Source: Billgrantia lactosivorans (lineage in GTDB: Bacteria > Pseudomonadota > Gammaproteobacteria > Pseudomonadales > Halomonadaceae). From it: 64,000 bases of DNA. Each line of letters opens with the position of its first letter. Position 1 is the first letter of the stretch. The translations under genes were made by a program, and so were the position numbers. The stretch covers positions 169,517 through 233,516 of the forward strand of contig NZ_QHGY01000002.1 in assembly GCF_003254665.1 (NCBI RefSeq), written 5' to 3'. The notes below the pieces were generated by a model. It had not been told where the DNA came from. It saw nothing but the letters and a program-made list of their open reading frames with translations, and ran no database searches. This document shows positions 22,986 to 32,061 of this stretch, piece after piece.

Positions 22986-23554
22986 GGCGTGGCCCCCTTG
23001 TGGCGTCGCGCGGGGCGCAGTAGGGCGGCCAGCAGCAGGGCGCCGATGATCAGGCCTGGGTGCAGCCCGGCCGCATAGATGAGCACACCGGCGGCCAGGG
23101 CCATGGCCAGGCTGGCGATCCAGCCCAGGGCCAGCCGTGACTTGTGCCAGAAGTCCAGTGTCAATTGGGCCATCATTACCATCACGACGGGAACCACCGC
23201 CTGGCCCATGCCCTGGATCCAGCCCACGTCGCGGTAGCGGCTGAATACGGTCAGCAGTGCGATCATCGCCACGATCATGGGCAGGATCACGGCGACCACC
23301 GCCAGCACGCAGCCGCTTGCGCCGGCTACCCGGTAGCCGATATAGCCGGGCATCTTGGTGGCGATGGGGCCAGGCAGGGTATTGGCGATGGCCAGGATAT
23401 CGGCGAACTGCTCGTCGCTCAGCCAGGCGTGGCGCTTGACTACCTCCTGCTGTACCAGCGGGATCATCGAGGGGCCCCCGCCGAAGCCGAACAGGCCGAC
23501 ACGGGTGAAGGTCCAGAATAGGGCAGATAGCGTCGCCTTGTCATGCGGCGTCAT
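22982..23554 (-). CDS. CHR-family transporter, first half, copy 2
   Basis: This 190-residue membrane protein is the N-terminal-type half and a paralogue of 10116-10727, sharing GFGGGPSMIPLV, ANTLPGPIATKMPGYIG and the WIQGMGQAVVPVVMVMM helix. The ATG at 23554 has GGGAGAG upstream; the open frame extends 60 codons further without support. No TGGTATACCA site was seen upstream of this copy, so the two copies may be regulated differently. Confidence 0.85.
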   Translation of the reverse strand: MTPHDKATLSALFWTFTRVGLFGFGGGPSMIPLVQQEVVKRHAWLSDEQFADILAIANTLPGPIATKMPGYIGYRVAGASGCVLAVVAVILPMIVAMIALLTVFSRYRDVGWIQGMGQAVVPVVMVMMAQLTLDFWHKSRLALGWIASLAMALAAGVLIYAAGLHPGLIIGALLLAALLRPARRHKGATP

Positions 23555-23666
23555 GGACTCTCCCGGGCAAGCTGAAGTGAGTTCCGGTGGCGGATCGAAG
23601 CTTTGCAGGTTTACCCTAATCACTCTTTGCCGTGCAAATACGGCCACGTCATCGCCGCCTGGAGCG

Positions 23667-24284
23667 TCACTCCCCGACCAGGCTGAGGCGCCCGCGCAGC
23701 CTTGCCTCCAGCGGGCTGAGGTCGACCTCGACATCGCTGGGCCAGCCGACGGTTAGCAGCACGCCGTCGCTGCCATACTCGGCCGCCACGACGGGCACGT
23801 CGTGGCCCTCGAGCCAGGCGCGCGCCTCGGCCTCGCCGGCGAAATCGACCTTGAGCCTGAGCGCGGTGCGCTCGACCACTTCCCGCCGCGGCAGCGCGTC
23901 GAGCCCCCGGGCCACGGCCTGGGCGTAGGCGCGGGCGAGGCCGCCGGTGCCGAGCTTGGTGCCGCCGAAGTAGCGCGTCACCACGCAGCCGACCTGGCCC
24001 AGCCCGGCGCCTTCCAGGACCTGGAACATCGGGCGGCCCGCGGTGCCGCCGGGTTCGCCGTCGTCGGAGAAGCCGATGGCGTGCTGTTCGCCGGGCGGAC
24101 CGGCGACATAGGCGCTGCAGTGGTGGCTGGCGGTGGGATGCACCCGGCGGGCCTCGGCCAGCAGGGCCTCGAAGGCCGCCACGTCCGGCGCGTGGCAGAG
24201 CCAGGCGATGAAGCGGCTCTTCTCCACTTCGATGACGCTCTCCTGCCGGCTGCCGGGCGGCAGGTCGGGCACCGGATAGCGCAT
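23667..24284 (-). CDS. yigZ: IMPACT/YigZ-family protein
   Basis: The 205-residue cytoplasmic protein has the UPF0029 pattern: EKSRFIAWL near the N-terminus, the HHCSAYVAG strand, FSDDGEPGGTAGRPM and TRYFGGTKLGTGGLARAY, followed by the small C-terminal domain. The family is conserved from bacteria to humans (IMPACT) and is linked to translation or nucleic-acid binding; its bacterial role is not settled. The ATG overlaps the TGA of the upstream UmuD-like gene by one base (TGATG), so it is probably co-transcribed and SOS-linked. Confidence 0.9.
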   Translation of the reverse strand: MRYPVPDLPPGSRQESVIEVEKSRFIAWLCHAPDVAAFEALLAEARRVHPTASHHCSAYVAGPPGEQHAIGFSDDGEPGGTAGRPMFQVLEGAGLGQVGCVVTRYFGGTKLGTGGLARAYAQAVARGLDALPRREVVERTALRLKVDFAGEAEARAWLEGHDVPVVAAEYGSDGVLLTVGWPSDVEVDLSPLEARLRGRLSLVGE

Positions 24285-24763
24285 CAGTGGGTCAGCTCGC
24301 GCCGGTCCTGCTGGCGCACCACGCCCATCACCATGCCGAGCACCTGGATGTCGCTGTTCTTGAGGTAGATGGGGGCCATGTTCTCGTTGGCCGGCTGCAG
24401 GCGCACGCCACTCTTCTCGATATAGAGCTTCTTCAGCGTGACCTCCTGCTGGTTGATCAGCACCACGGCGGTCTCGCCGTTCTCGGCGCTCTCCTGGCGC
24501 TCGATGATGATCACGTCGCCGTCGAAGATGTTGCAGTCGATCATCGAGTCGCCGCGCACCCGCAGGGCGTAGGTGTTGCGCCGGACCATGCAGGCGGGGG
24601 CGTGGACGCTGCCGCCGCTGGGACAGGCCTCGATCGGCAGGCCCGCCGAGACGTCGCCGAGCAGCGGCACCTCGGTGAGGTCGGTGGCCTCGACGCTGGC
24701 CCAGGAGGTGGCGATGGGCAGGTTGGGGCGTCGGTACAGGTACTGCATGGAAGGCGTTGGCAT
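24284..24763 (-). CDS. Stand-alone UmuD/LexA-like S24 protein under SOS control
   Basis: The 159-residue protein has a LexA-type self-cleaving domain but no helix-turn-helix. The likely cleavage site is Ala40-Gly41 in LLGDVSAGLP, the nucleophile Ser73 in GDSMID and the general base Lys111 in VTLKKL. Length and layout resemble UmuD more than LexA, though no umuC follows. A perfect LexA box lies 24 bases upstream of the ATG and GAGGGGG is the ribosome site. It could be a UmuD acting with a polymerase encoded elsewhere, or a regulator of another kind. yigZ overlaps its stop. Confidence 0.85.
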   Translation of the reverse strand: MPTPSMQYLYRRPNLPIATSWASVEATDLTEVPLLGDVSAGLPIEACPSGGSVHAPACMVRRNTYALRVRGDSMIDCNIFDGDVIIIERQESAENGETAVVLINQQEVTLKKLYIEKSGVRLQPANENMAPIYLKNSDIQVLGMVMGVVRQQDRRELTH

Positions 24764-24786
24764 TGGCGTTCCCCCTCTTTGCGACC

Positions 24787-24802
24787 CTGTTGAAATGTAC
24801 AG
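24787..24802. promoter_or_regulatory. SOS box (LexA operator)
   Basis: CTGTTGAAATGTACAG fits the gammaproteobacterial consensus CTGT-N8-ACAG exactly. It starts 10 bases downstream of the -10 of the promoter at 24812-24839, overlapping the transcription start region. Confidence 0.85.
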
Positions 24803-24811
24803 GTATCCTGC

Positions 24812-24839
24812 ATCATACCAAGCGGTCGCCGGGTGGCAA
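24812..24839 (-). promoter_or_regulatory. Promoter of the UmuD-like gene
   Basis: On the minus strand TTGCCA (24839-24834) and TATGAT (24817-24812) are 16 bp apart, directly before the SOS box. Confidence 0.6.
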
Positions 24840-24966
24840 GTTTTGCTGATGTATCGCTGCCTTGACCTGCGGCAAGGGTGGCGCCGTGACGCACCCGGAT
24901 CGCTAGCGGCTAAAGGCCTTTCCGTGTAGCATTTCCGTCGAATTTACCCTTTCCTGGAGAGTGCCG

Positions 24967-25611
24967 TTGAGCCTGCGTCTGCAAGCGCAAAGCCTGGCCT
25001 GCGAACGTGACGACCGCTGGCTGTTCCGGGGCCTGGATCTGGACATTCGCGCGGGCGAGATCGTACGTGTGGAGGGCCCCAACGGCAGTGGCAAGACCAC
25101 TCTGCTGAAGATTCTCTCCGGCCAGCTGGCGGACTACGAGGGCGAGCTGTTCTGGGACGAGCGGCCGATGCGCAAGGCGCGTGACGCCTTCCTCGCGAGC
25201 CTGCTCTACCTGGGGCATGCGCCGGGGGTCAAGGCGGCACTCACGCCGCTGGAGAACCTCGCCTGGTACCAGGCGCTGGCCGGTCAGGCGGGGGGCGAGT
25301 CGGCCCGCTTCCGGGCGCTGGAGGAGGTCGGCCTGGCCGGCTTCGAGGACGTGCCGGCCGGCCAGCTCTCCGCCGGCCAGCAGCGCCGCGTGGCGCTGGC
25401 CAGGCTGGTCCTTGCCCCGCGCCCGCTGTGGGTGCTCGACGAGCCCTTCACGGCGATCGACCGCGACGGCGTCGCGGCACTGGAGCGGCGTCTGGTCGAG
25501 CATGCCCGTCGCGGCGGCTGCGTGCTGGTCACGACGCACCATGAGCTCACGCCATGTGCCGAACTGCGCCGCATTCGCCTGGGCGGGGGAGGGGCCGATG
25601 CCGGCATCTGA
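24967..25611 (+). CDS. ccmA: Cytochrome c maturation haem exporter ATPase
   Basis: The 214-residue ABC ATPase has Walker A GPNGSGKTT, signature LSAGQQRR and Walker B LWVLDEPF. With CcmB it drives release of holo-CcmE from CcmCD. I chose TTG at 24967, which has GGAGA 6 bases upstream; the GTG at 24961 is too close to that site. It opens a tightly packed nine-gene ccm operon and its end overlaps ccmB by 14 bases. Confidence 0.93.
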   Translation: MSLRLQAQSLACERDDRWLFRGLDLDIRAGEIVRVEGPNGSGKTTLLKILSGQLADYEGELFWDERPMRKARDAFLASLLYLGHAPGVKAALTPLENLAWYQALAGQAGGESARFRALEEVGLAGFEDVPAGQLSAGQQRRVALARLVLAPRPLWVLDEPFTAIDRDGVAALERRLVEHARRGGCVLVTTHHELTPCAELRRIRLGGGGADAGI

Positions 25612-26335
25612 GGGCTCGCTGAGAGAGGGGGTCGCTGCGGTGCACGAGGAACCTCGCGGCGGTCTCGCTGTCGCAGTGTGGGCCACGCTGAAGCGGGACC
25701 TGGTGATGCTGCTGCGCCGGCGCAGCGAAGTGCTCAACCCGCTGGTGTTCTTCGCCCTCGTCATCACCCTGTTTCCGATCGGCATCTCCCCCGATCCGGC
25801 GCTGCTGGCGGCCATCGCGCCTGGCCTGCTGTGGGTGGCGGCGCTGCTGGCGGCCCTGCTGTCGCTGGACAGCCTGTTCCGGGCCGATTACGACGACGGC
25901 TCGCTGGAGCAACTGTTGCTGACACCCCAGCCGCTGGCGCTGCTGGCGCTGGCCAAGGTGGCCGTGCACTGGCTGCTGACCGGCCTGCCCCTGGCGCTGA
26001 TGGCCCCCGTGCTGGGGATCATGCTGGCGCTGCCGGCGGGCAGCTACCTGGTGCTGGCCATTTCACTGGCACTGGGCAGTGCCAGTCTCAGCCTGATTGG
26101 TGCCATCGGAGCGGCGCTGACGGTGGGGCTCTCCCGCGGCGGCGTGCTGCTGTCGCTGCTGGTCCTGCCCCTGTACATCCCGGTGCTGATCTTCGGTGCC
26201 GGGGCCGTCCAGGCGGCCATCCTCGGCGATGGCGTGCTGGCGCACCTGGCGATTCTCGGCGCCCTGCTGGCGCTGGCCCTGATCTTCGCGCCACTGGCGA
26301 TCGCGGCATCGCTGCGCATCAGTATCAACGGTTGA
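25598..26335 (+). CDS. ccmB: Cytochrome c maturation membrane protein CcmB
   Basis: The protein has 245 residues with six membrane segments, the N-terminal motif LKRDLVMLLRRRSEVLNPLVFF and SLDSLFRADYDDGSLEQLLL, all typical of CcmB. It is the permease part of the CcmAB complex. The ATG at 25598 has GGGGGAGGGG upstream and gives about 20 more N-terminal residues than usual; the GTG at 25640 would give a standard length. It overlaps ccmA. Confidence 0.93.
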   Translation: MPASEGSLREGVAAVHEEPRGGLAVAVWATLKRDLVMLLRRRSEVLNPLVFFALVITLFPIGISPDPALLAAIAPGLLWVAALLAALLSLDSLFRADYDDGSLEQLLLTPQPLALLALAKVAVHWLLTGLPLALMAPVLGIMLALPAGSYLVLAISLALGSASLSLIGAIGAALTVGLSRGGVLLSLLVLPLYIPVLIFGAGAVQAAILGDGVLAHLAILGALLALALIFAPLAIAASLRISING

Positions 26336-26349
26336 GAGGTTGACGAGGC

Positions 26350-27090
26350 ATGTGGGCCTTCATTAACAAGCTGCGTTCCCCCAAGTGGTTCTACGCCATC
26401 AGCGCCCGGCTGCAGCCCTGGTTCTGGGCGGCGGCGCTGATCCTGATCGTCACCGGCAGCGTCTGGGGCCTGGCCTTCGCGCCGGCCGACTATCAGCAGG
26501 GCAACAGCTTCCGCATCATCTACGTGCATGTGCCGGCCGCCTTCCTGGCCCAGTCGATCTTCGTCTCCCTGGCGGTGACGGGCCTGGTCTACATGGTGTG
26601 GAAGATCAAGATCGCCGACATGGCGGCCACCGTGATGGCGCCGCTGGGTGCGGCCATGACCTTCGTCGCGCTGTTCTCCGGGGCGGTGTGGGGCGTGCCC
26701 ACCTGGGGCACCTGGTGGATGTGGGACGCGCGCCTCACCTCGATGCTGATCCTGCTGTTCCTCTACCTCGGCGTGATCGCCCTGCGCGGCGCCTTCGCCA
26801 GTCGCGACAGCGCCTCCCGCGCCGCCTCGGTGCTGGCCATGGTCGGCGTGATCAACATCCCGATCATCAAGTACTCGGTGGACTGGTGGTACACGCTGCA
26901 CCAGCCCGCCACCTTCACCGTCACCGGGCGTGCCGCCATGCCGATGGAGATGTGGTTGCCGCTGCTGATCATGGTGCTGGGCTTCTACAGCTTCTTCATC
27001 GCCCTGACCCTGATGCGCACGCGCAGCGAGATCCTGCGCCGCGAAGCCAGCAAGCGCTGGGTGCGCGAGCTGGCCGAGGAGACGACCTGA
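26350..27090 (+). CDS. ccmC: Haem-handling membrane protein CcmC
   Basis: The 246-residue protein has six membrane helices and the periplasmic WWD motif ([14 protein letters not shown]) flanked by two haem-ligand histidines, including the one in YVHVPAAF. It presents haem to CcmE. It starts 14 bases after ccmB, and its TGA overlaps the ccmD ATG (TGATG). Confidence 0.95.
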   Translation: MWAFINKLRSPKWFYAISARLQPWFWAAALILIVTGSVWGLAFAPADYQQGNSFRIIYVHVPAAFLAQSIFVSLAVTGLVYMVWKIKIADMAATVMAPLGAAMTFVALFSGAVWGVPTWGTWWMWDARLTSMLILLFLYLGVIALRGAFASRDSASRAASVLAMVGVINIPIIKYSVDWWYTLHQPATFTVTGRAAMPMEMWLPLLIMVLGFYSFFIALTLMRTRSEILRREASKRWVRELAEETT

Positions 27091-27329
27091 TGGCCTTCGC
27101 GACCCTACCGGAATTTCTCGCCATGGGCGGGCACGCTCCCTACGTCTGGTCGGCCTGGGGCCTGACCGCCGTGCTGTTGCTGGGCGCCGTGCTCCATGCC
27201 CGCTTCGAGCGCCGCCAGGTGCTGCGCCAACTGCGCCGCCGCGTGCGCCGCGAAGCCCACCAGGCCGGACGCTCCGGCCGCGCGCAACCGATTCAAACTA
27301 GCAGGGGTGGAAGCACCAATGAGGCCTAA
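27090..27329 (+). CDS. ccmD: Small haem-exporter subunit CcmD
   Basis: This 79-residue protein has one membrane helix (YVWSAWGLTAVLLLGAVLHA) preceded by FLAMGGHAPY, the usual CcmD start, and a basic cytoplasmic tail. It stabilises the CcmC-CcmE complex. It overlaps ccmC by one base and ccmE by 11 bases. Confidence 0.9.
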   Translation: MAFATLPEFLAMGGHAPYVWSAWGLTAVLLLGAVLHARFERRQVLRQLRRRVRREAHQAGRSGRAQPIQTSRGGSTNEA

Positions 27330-27822
27330 ACGCAAACAGAAGCTCTACATGGTCCTGGGCCTGGTGTCCCTGGCGGCGATTGCCGTGGGGCTGACACTTT
27401 ACGCGCTGCGATCCAACATCAACCTGTTCTTCAGCCCGATCCAGATCGTCGCCGGCGACGCGCCCTACGAACGCCAGATCCGTGCCGGCGGCATGGTCAA
27501 GGAGGGCAGCGTGGCGCGCAACCCGGACAGCCTCGACGTCGAGTTCACCGTGACCGACTATGTCGAGGATGTGCGCGTGCATTACAGTGGCATCCTGCCC
27601 GACCTGTTCCGTGAAGGGCAGGGCGTGGTGGTGGTCGGCCAACTGCAGCACGACGGCTACATCAAGGCCGATCAGGTGCTGGCGCGCCACGACGAGAACT
27701 ACATGCCCCCCGAGGTATCCGAGGCGCTCGAAGCGGCCGGCTACTCCCCCGCCGACTACCAGGCCAAGGCCGCCGAAGTGGCCGAGCGAGTCGAGGAGCG
27801 CGAGGGCGCGAGCCAGAATTGA
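27319..27822 (+). CDS. ccmE: Periplasmic haem chaperone CcmE
   Basis: The 167-residue protein has one N-terminal membrane anchor and a periplasmic OB-fold. The covalent haem-binding histidine is in LARHDENYMPPEV near residue 128. It carries haem from CcmC to CcmF. The C-terminal extension is acidic. The ATG at 27319 lies within the end of ccmD. Confidence 0.95.
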   Translation: MRPKRKQKLYMVLGLVSLAAIAVGLTLYALRSNINLFFSPIQIVAGDAPYERQIRAGGMVKEGSVARNPDSLDVEFTVTDYVEDVRVHYSGILPDLFREGQGVVVVGQLQHDGYIKADQVLARHDENYMPPEVSEALEAAGYSPADYQAKAAEVAERVEEREGASQN

Positions 27823-27835
27823 TCCCGGAGACGTC

Positions 27836-29842
27836 ATGTTCATTCGTATGATCCCTGAAATCGGTCATTTCGCCCTGGTCATCGCCATGCTGATGGCGGC
27901 GGTACAGGGCGTGATGCCGCTGGCCGGCGCCGCGCTGCGCCGGCCGCTGTGGATGGCCTATGCCCGTCCCATGGTGGCCGGTCAGTTCCTGTTCGTGTTC
28001 ATCGCCTATCTGTGCCTCACGGCGAGCTACCTGCTCGACGACTTCAGCGTCGCCAACGTGGCCAACAACTCCAACTCGATGCTGCCGTGGTACTACAAGT
28101 TCAGCGCCGTGTGGGGCAACCATGAGGGCTCGGTGCTGCTGTGGAGCCTGATGCTGGCCGGCTGGAGCTACCTGGCCGCGCGCTTCTCCCGCGAGCTGCC
28201 GCGCGACATGGTGGCGCGGGTGGTCGGTGTGCTGGGCCTGGTCGCCGTCGGCTTCCTGGCCTTCGTGCTGGTCACCTCCAACCCCTTCGAACGCCTGCTG
28301 CCCAATGTCCCGAGCGATGGCGCCGACCTCAACCCGCTGCTGCAGGACGTCGGCCTGATCCTGCACCCGCCCATGCTCTACATGGGCTACGTGGGTTTCT
28401 CGGTGGTCTTCGCCTTCGCCATCGCCGCCCTGCTCGGCGGCCGCCTCGACGCGGCCTGGACCCGCTGGGCGCGGCCCTGGACCAACCTGGCCTGGGCCTT
28501 TCTCACCGTGGGCATCGCGCTGGGCAGCTGGTGGGCCTACTACGAGCTGGGTTGGGGCGGCTGGTGGTTCTGGGACCCGGTCGAGAACGCCTCGCTGCTG
28601 CCCTGGCTGACCGGCACCGCGCTGATGCACTCGCTGGCGGTCACCGAGAAACGCGGTGCGTTCAAGAGCTGGACCGTGCTGCTGGCGATCTTCACCTTCT
28701 CGTTGTCACTGCTGGGCACCTTCCTGGTGCGCTCCGGGGTGCTGACCTCGGTGCACGCCTTCGCCAACGACCCCTCCCGCGGCTTCTTCATCCTGATCCT
28801 GCTGGGCATCACCGTGGGGCTGTCGCTGCTGGTCTTCGCCCTGCGGGCGCCGCGGGTCAGCCAGCGTACCGGCTTCAACTGGCTGTCGCGCGATGCCCTG
28901 CTGCTGATCAACAACATCCTGCTGGTGATCATGACCGTCACCGTGCTGATGGGCACCGTCTACCCGCTGCTGCTCGACGCCCTCGACCTGGGCAAGATCA
29001 GCGTGGGCCCGCCGTATTTCAACGCCCTGTTCGTGCCGCTCACCGTCATCATGTGCGTATTCATGGGCATGGGGCCCTTGGCGCGCTGGAAGCAGACCGA
29101 CCCGCGCCTGCTGGCCAAGCGGCTGTGGCTTGCCGGCGTCGCGGCGCTGGTCATCGCGGCGCTGATGCCGTTCGTCATCGGCGGGCGGTGGAACGCCTGG
29201 GTCGCTCTCGGCCTGGTGGCGGCGATGTGGATCGTGCTGCCGATGCTGCGCGACCTCTACGACAAGACCCGCCACGCCGACTCCTTCGTCGCGGGGCTGA
29301 AGAAGCAGTCGCTGGCCTACTGGGGCATGCAGCTCGGTCACCTGGGCATAGCGGTCACCATCATCGGCGTGGCGGTGGTCTCCAACTTCGAGATTGAGCG
29401 CAACGTGCGCATGTCCCCCGGCGACAGCGTCGAGGTCGCCGGCTACACCTTCACCATGACCGAGCTGACCACCCGCCGCGGGCCCAACTTCATCGCCGAC
29501 GGTGCCGAGATCGAGGTGCGGCGTGGCGACAGCCGGCGCAGCTTCATGATGAATCCCGAGAAGCGCATGTACATCGCCCGCGGCATGCCCATGAGCCAGG
29601 TGGCGCTGCGCCCGGGGCTGTTCCGCGACCTCTACGTCGCCATGGGCGAGGATCTCGGCGACAACAGCTGGGCGATGCGGGTACAGTACAAGCCCTTCGT
29701 GCGCTGGCTGTGGCTCGGCGCGCTGCTGATGGCGAGCGGTGGCATACTGGCGGTGATCGACCGGCGCTACCGGCGCCTGGCGACATCGCGCGACCCCGAG
29801 GAGAGCGCCCGTGAAGGCGCGGCGCGGGAGGCCACCGCATGA
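27836..29842 (+). CDS. ccmF: Haem lyase subunit CcmF
   Basis: This 668-residue membrane protein has about fifteen helices and the WWD domain GWGGWWFWDPVENASLLPWL. It attaches haem to apocytochromes c with CcmH and CcmI. The start ATG has CGGAG 6 bases upstream; an ATG 12 bases later is possible. Its TGA overlaps the ccmG ATG. Confidence 0.95.
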   Translation: MFIRMIPEIGHFALVIAMLMAAVQGVMPLAGAALRRPLWMAYARPMVAGQFLFVFIAYLCLTASYLLDDFSVANVANNSNSMLPWYYKFSAVWGNHEGSVLLWSLMLAGWSYLAARFSRELPRDMVARVVGVLGLVAVGFLAFVLVTSNPFERLLPNVPSDGADLNPLLQDVGLILHPPMLYMGYVGFSVVFAFAIAALLGGRLDAAWTRWARPWTNLAWAFLTVGIALGSWWAYYELGWGGWWFWDPVENASLLPWLTGTALMHSLAVTEKRGAFKSWTVLLAIFTFSLSLLGTFLVRSGVLTSVHAFANDPSRGFFILILLGITVGLSLLVFALRAPRVSQRTGFNWLSRDALLLINNILLVIMTVTVLMGTVYPLLLDALDLGKISVGPPYFNALFVPLTVIMCVFMGMGPLARWKQTDPRLLAKRLWLAGVAALVIAALMPFVIGGRWNAWVALGLVAAMWIVLPMLRDLYDKTRHADSFVAGLKKQSLAYWGMQLGHLGIAVTIIGVAVVSNFEIERNVRMSPGDSVEVAGYTFTMTELTTRRGPNFIADGAEIEVRRGDSRRSFMMNPEKRMYIARGMPMSQVALRPGLFRDLYVAMGEDLGDNSWAMRVQYKPFVRWLWLGALLMASGGILAVIDRRYRRLATSRDPEESAREGAAREATA

Positions 29843-30372
29843 CCCGGCGCCTGCTGCTGCTGCTGCCGCTGCTCGGCTTCCTGCTGCTGCTGCTGTTCCT
29901 CTACCTGGGACTGGGGCTCAACCCGTTCCACCGCGAATCGAAGCTGGTCGAGGAGTCGCGGGCCTTTCCGGCCTTCGAGCTCACCACCCTGGAGGACCCC
30001 GAGCAGCGCGTCGACGAGTCGCTGATGCCCGGCGAGGTCACCCTGGTCAACGTCTGGGGCGAGTGGTGTCCCGAGTGCAAGCGCGAGATGCCGCAGCTGC
30101 TCGACCTGGCCGATCGCGGCGTGCGCCTGGTCGGCGTCAACTGGAAGGACACCCGCGACAAGGCGCAGGGCTTCCTCGAGGAGTTCGGCGATCCGTTCGA
30201 GGTCAACATCTTCGATCCCGAAGGCGAGCTCGCCTTCGAGCTGGGCGTCTACGGGGCCCCGGAATCCTTCCTGGTCGACCGCGACGGCATCATCCGCTAT
30301 CACCACACCGGATACATCTCGCCGTCCGACCTGCGTGAACACATCCTGCCGGAGGTGGAAAAATGGCAGTAA
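29839..30372 (+). CDS. ccmG: Thiol:disulfide oxidoreductase of cytochrome c maturation
   Basis: The 177-residue thioredoxin-like protein (CcmG/DsbE) has an N-terminal membrane anchor and the redox motif WCPEC in VNVWGEWCPECKREMPQL, plus the cis-proline region VYGAPESFLVD. It reduces apocytochrome cysteines in the periplasm. It overlaps ccmF by 4 bases and ccmH by 10. Confidence 0.95.
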   Translation: MTRRLLLLLPLLGFLLLLLFLYLGLGLNPFHRESKLVEESRAFPAFELTTLEDPEQRVDESLMPGEVTLVNVWGEWCPECKREMPQLLDLADRGVRLVGVNWKDTRDKAQGFLEEFGDPFEVNIFDPEGELAFELGVYGAPESFLVDRDGIIRYHHTGYISPSDLREHILPEVEKWQ

Positions 30373-30833
30373 TCCGCTGTCTGCTCGTCGCCCTGGCGCT
30401 GCTCACGGCCGGCCTGGCCCAGGGCGCCGCCATCGAGGTGCGTGAATTCGACGACCCGGTGCTCGAGAAACGCTACGAGAGCCTGACGGCCTCGATGCGC
30501 TGCCCCACCTGTCAGAACCAGGCGATCAACGACTCCGACGCGCCGGTGTCGGGCGACATGCGTGACCGCGTCTACCTGCTGCTGCAGGAGGGACGCTCCG
30601 ACATGGAGATCCGGGACCACATGGTGCAGCGCTTCGGCGACTACATCCTCTATAACCCGCGTTTCGAGGGGCGTACCTACCTGCTGTGGGGCCTGCCTGC
30701 CGCGCTGGTGGTGGCCGGCGGCATCCTCGTGATGCTGCTGGTGCGCACGCGGCGCAACGCCTCGGTGCGCGCCCTCAGCGACGAGGAGCGTCGACGCCTG
30801 GAGACATTGATCAATCGGGGGGAAGGCCAATGA
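30363..30833 (+). CDS. ccmH: Cytochrome c maturation thioredoxin-like protein CcmH
   Basis: The 156-residue protein has a signal sequence, the redox motif RCPTCQNQ and the conserved QRFGDYILYNP segment, then one C-terminal membrane helix. This is the short (CycL-type) CcmH, with the TPR part encoded separately as ccmI. Its TGA overlaps the next ATG. Confidence 0.95.
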   Translation: MAVIRCLLVALALLTAGLAQGAAIEVREFDDPVLEKRYESLTASMRCPTCQNQAINDSDAPVSGDMRDRVYLLLQEGRSDMEIRDHMVQRFGDYILYNPRFEGRTYLLWGLPAALVVAGGILVMLLVRTRRNASVRALSDEERRRLETLINRGEGQ

Positions 30834-32056
30834 TCGAGCTGTGGCTAGCCTTTGCCTTGCTGCTGCTGCCGGCGCTGTGGCTGCTGGTGGCACCGCTGCG
30901 GCGCTCGCGCCTGGTCCACGACGCCCAGGCCAGCTTCGAGGCCAATGACCGCGCGGGCGAGCAGAACGTGGCGATCTACCGGCGCCGCCTGGCGTCGCTG
31001 GAAGCGGCGCTCGAGCGCGGCGACATCGATCGCGCGCAGTTCGACGAGGACCGCCTCGAACTCGACCGCAGTCTGCTCGAGGACACCGAGAACCTGGCCC
31101 GCAAGCCGCTGCATTCGCCCACCGCCGGACGCTTCGCGGTGCCCGTGGTGGCGCTGGCGCTGGTGCTTTCCGCCATGCTCTGGTACCTGCACGAGGGCGC
31201 CGAGGGCGACCTGCGCCTGTTCGCCGCCTTCCAGGAGAGCGATTCGCTGCCGACCCTGCTCGAGCGCCTGCAGCAGGAGGCCGAGCGCCAGCCGGACAAT
31301 GCCGACGTCTGGGCCTCGCTGTTTCCGCTCTATCGCGACTCGGGCCAGGGCGAGGCCGCCATCGAGGCGCTCGACCGGCTGATCGAACTCGAGGGCCGCG
31401 ACCCCTCGCTGCTGGCGCAGAAGGCGCAGCTGCTGTTCTTCATGAACGACCGGACCCTCACCGACGACGTGCAGGAACTGGTCGACGAGACCCTCGAGCT
31501 CGACTCGCGGGAGCCGACCATCTTCGGCATGCTCGGCGTGCACGCCTTCGACAGGGGCGACTACGAGCAGGCCATCAACCACTGGCGGCGGGCGATCGCC
31601 GGCATGTCCGATTCCGACTCGGCGCGGGCCCTGCGCGAGGGCATCCAGGTCGCCCAGCAGCGCCTCGGCGTGGCTGCCGACGAGCAGGGCGCGGCTCCCC
31701 AGGGGCCCGGCGTGCAGGTGCGCGTCAGCCTCGACGAGAGCCTCGAGGGCATGCTCGACGACGACACCCGCGTGTTCGTCATCGCCCGCGACATGGAGGG
31801 CGAGAAGCCGCCGCTGGCGGTGGCCCGGGTGACCCTCGGCGAGCTGCCGACGACCCTGGTGCTCGACGACCGCCACGCCATGTCCGAGGCGGCGAGCCTG
31901 TCGCAGGCCAGCGAGGTGCGCCTGCTGGTGCGCGTGACCAAGAGCGGCGGCGCCACCCCCGAGCCCGGCGACATGTACGGCGACCTCGAAGGCGTGCCGG
32001 TGGGCGACGTCGAGGGCGACCCCGCGGAGGTCGTGATCGACCGCGTGATCGAGTAG
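30830..32056 (+). CDS. ccmI: Cytochrome c maturation TPR protein CcmI
   Basis: The 408-residue protein (CycH) has two membrane helices in the first 125 residues, a TPR region (about 135-280, including VWASLFPLYRDSGQGEAAIEAL) and a C-terminal beta-rich domain. It binds the C-terminus of apocytochromes and delivers them to CcmFH. It closes the ccm operon and is followed after only 5 bases by smc. Confidence 0.9.
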   Translation: MIELWLAFALLLLPALWLLVAPLRRSRLVHDAQASFEANDRAGEQNVAIYRRRLASLEAALERGDIDRAQFDEDRLELDRSLLEDTENLARKPLHSPTAGRFAVPVVALALVLSAMLWYLHEGAEGDLRLFAAFQESDSLPTLLERLQQEAERQPDNADVWASLFPLYRDSGQGEAAIEALDRLIELEGRDPSLLAQKAQLLFFMNDRTLTDDVQELVDETLELDSREPTIFGMLGVHAFDRGDYEQAINHWRRAIAGMSDSDSARALREGIQVAQQRLGVAADEQGAAPQGPGVQVRVSLDESLEGMLDDDTRVFVIARDMEGEKPPLAVARVTLGELPTTLVLDDRHAMSEAASLSQASEVRLLVRVTKSGGATPEPGDMYGDLEGVPVGDVEGDPAEVVIDRVIE

Positions 32057-32061
32057 CCGGG

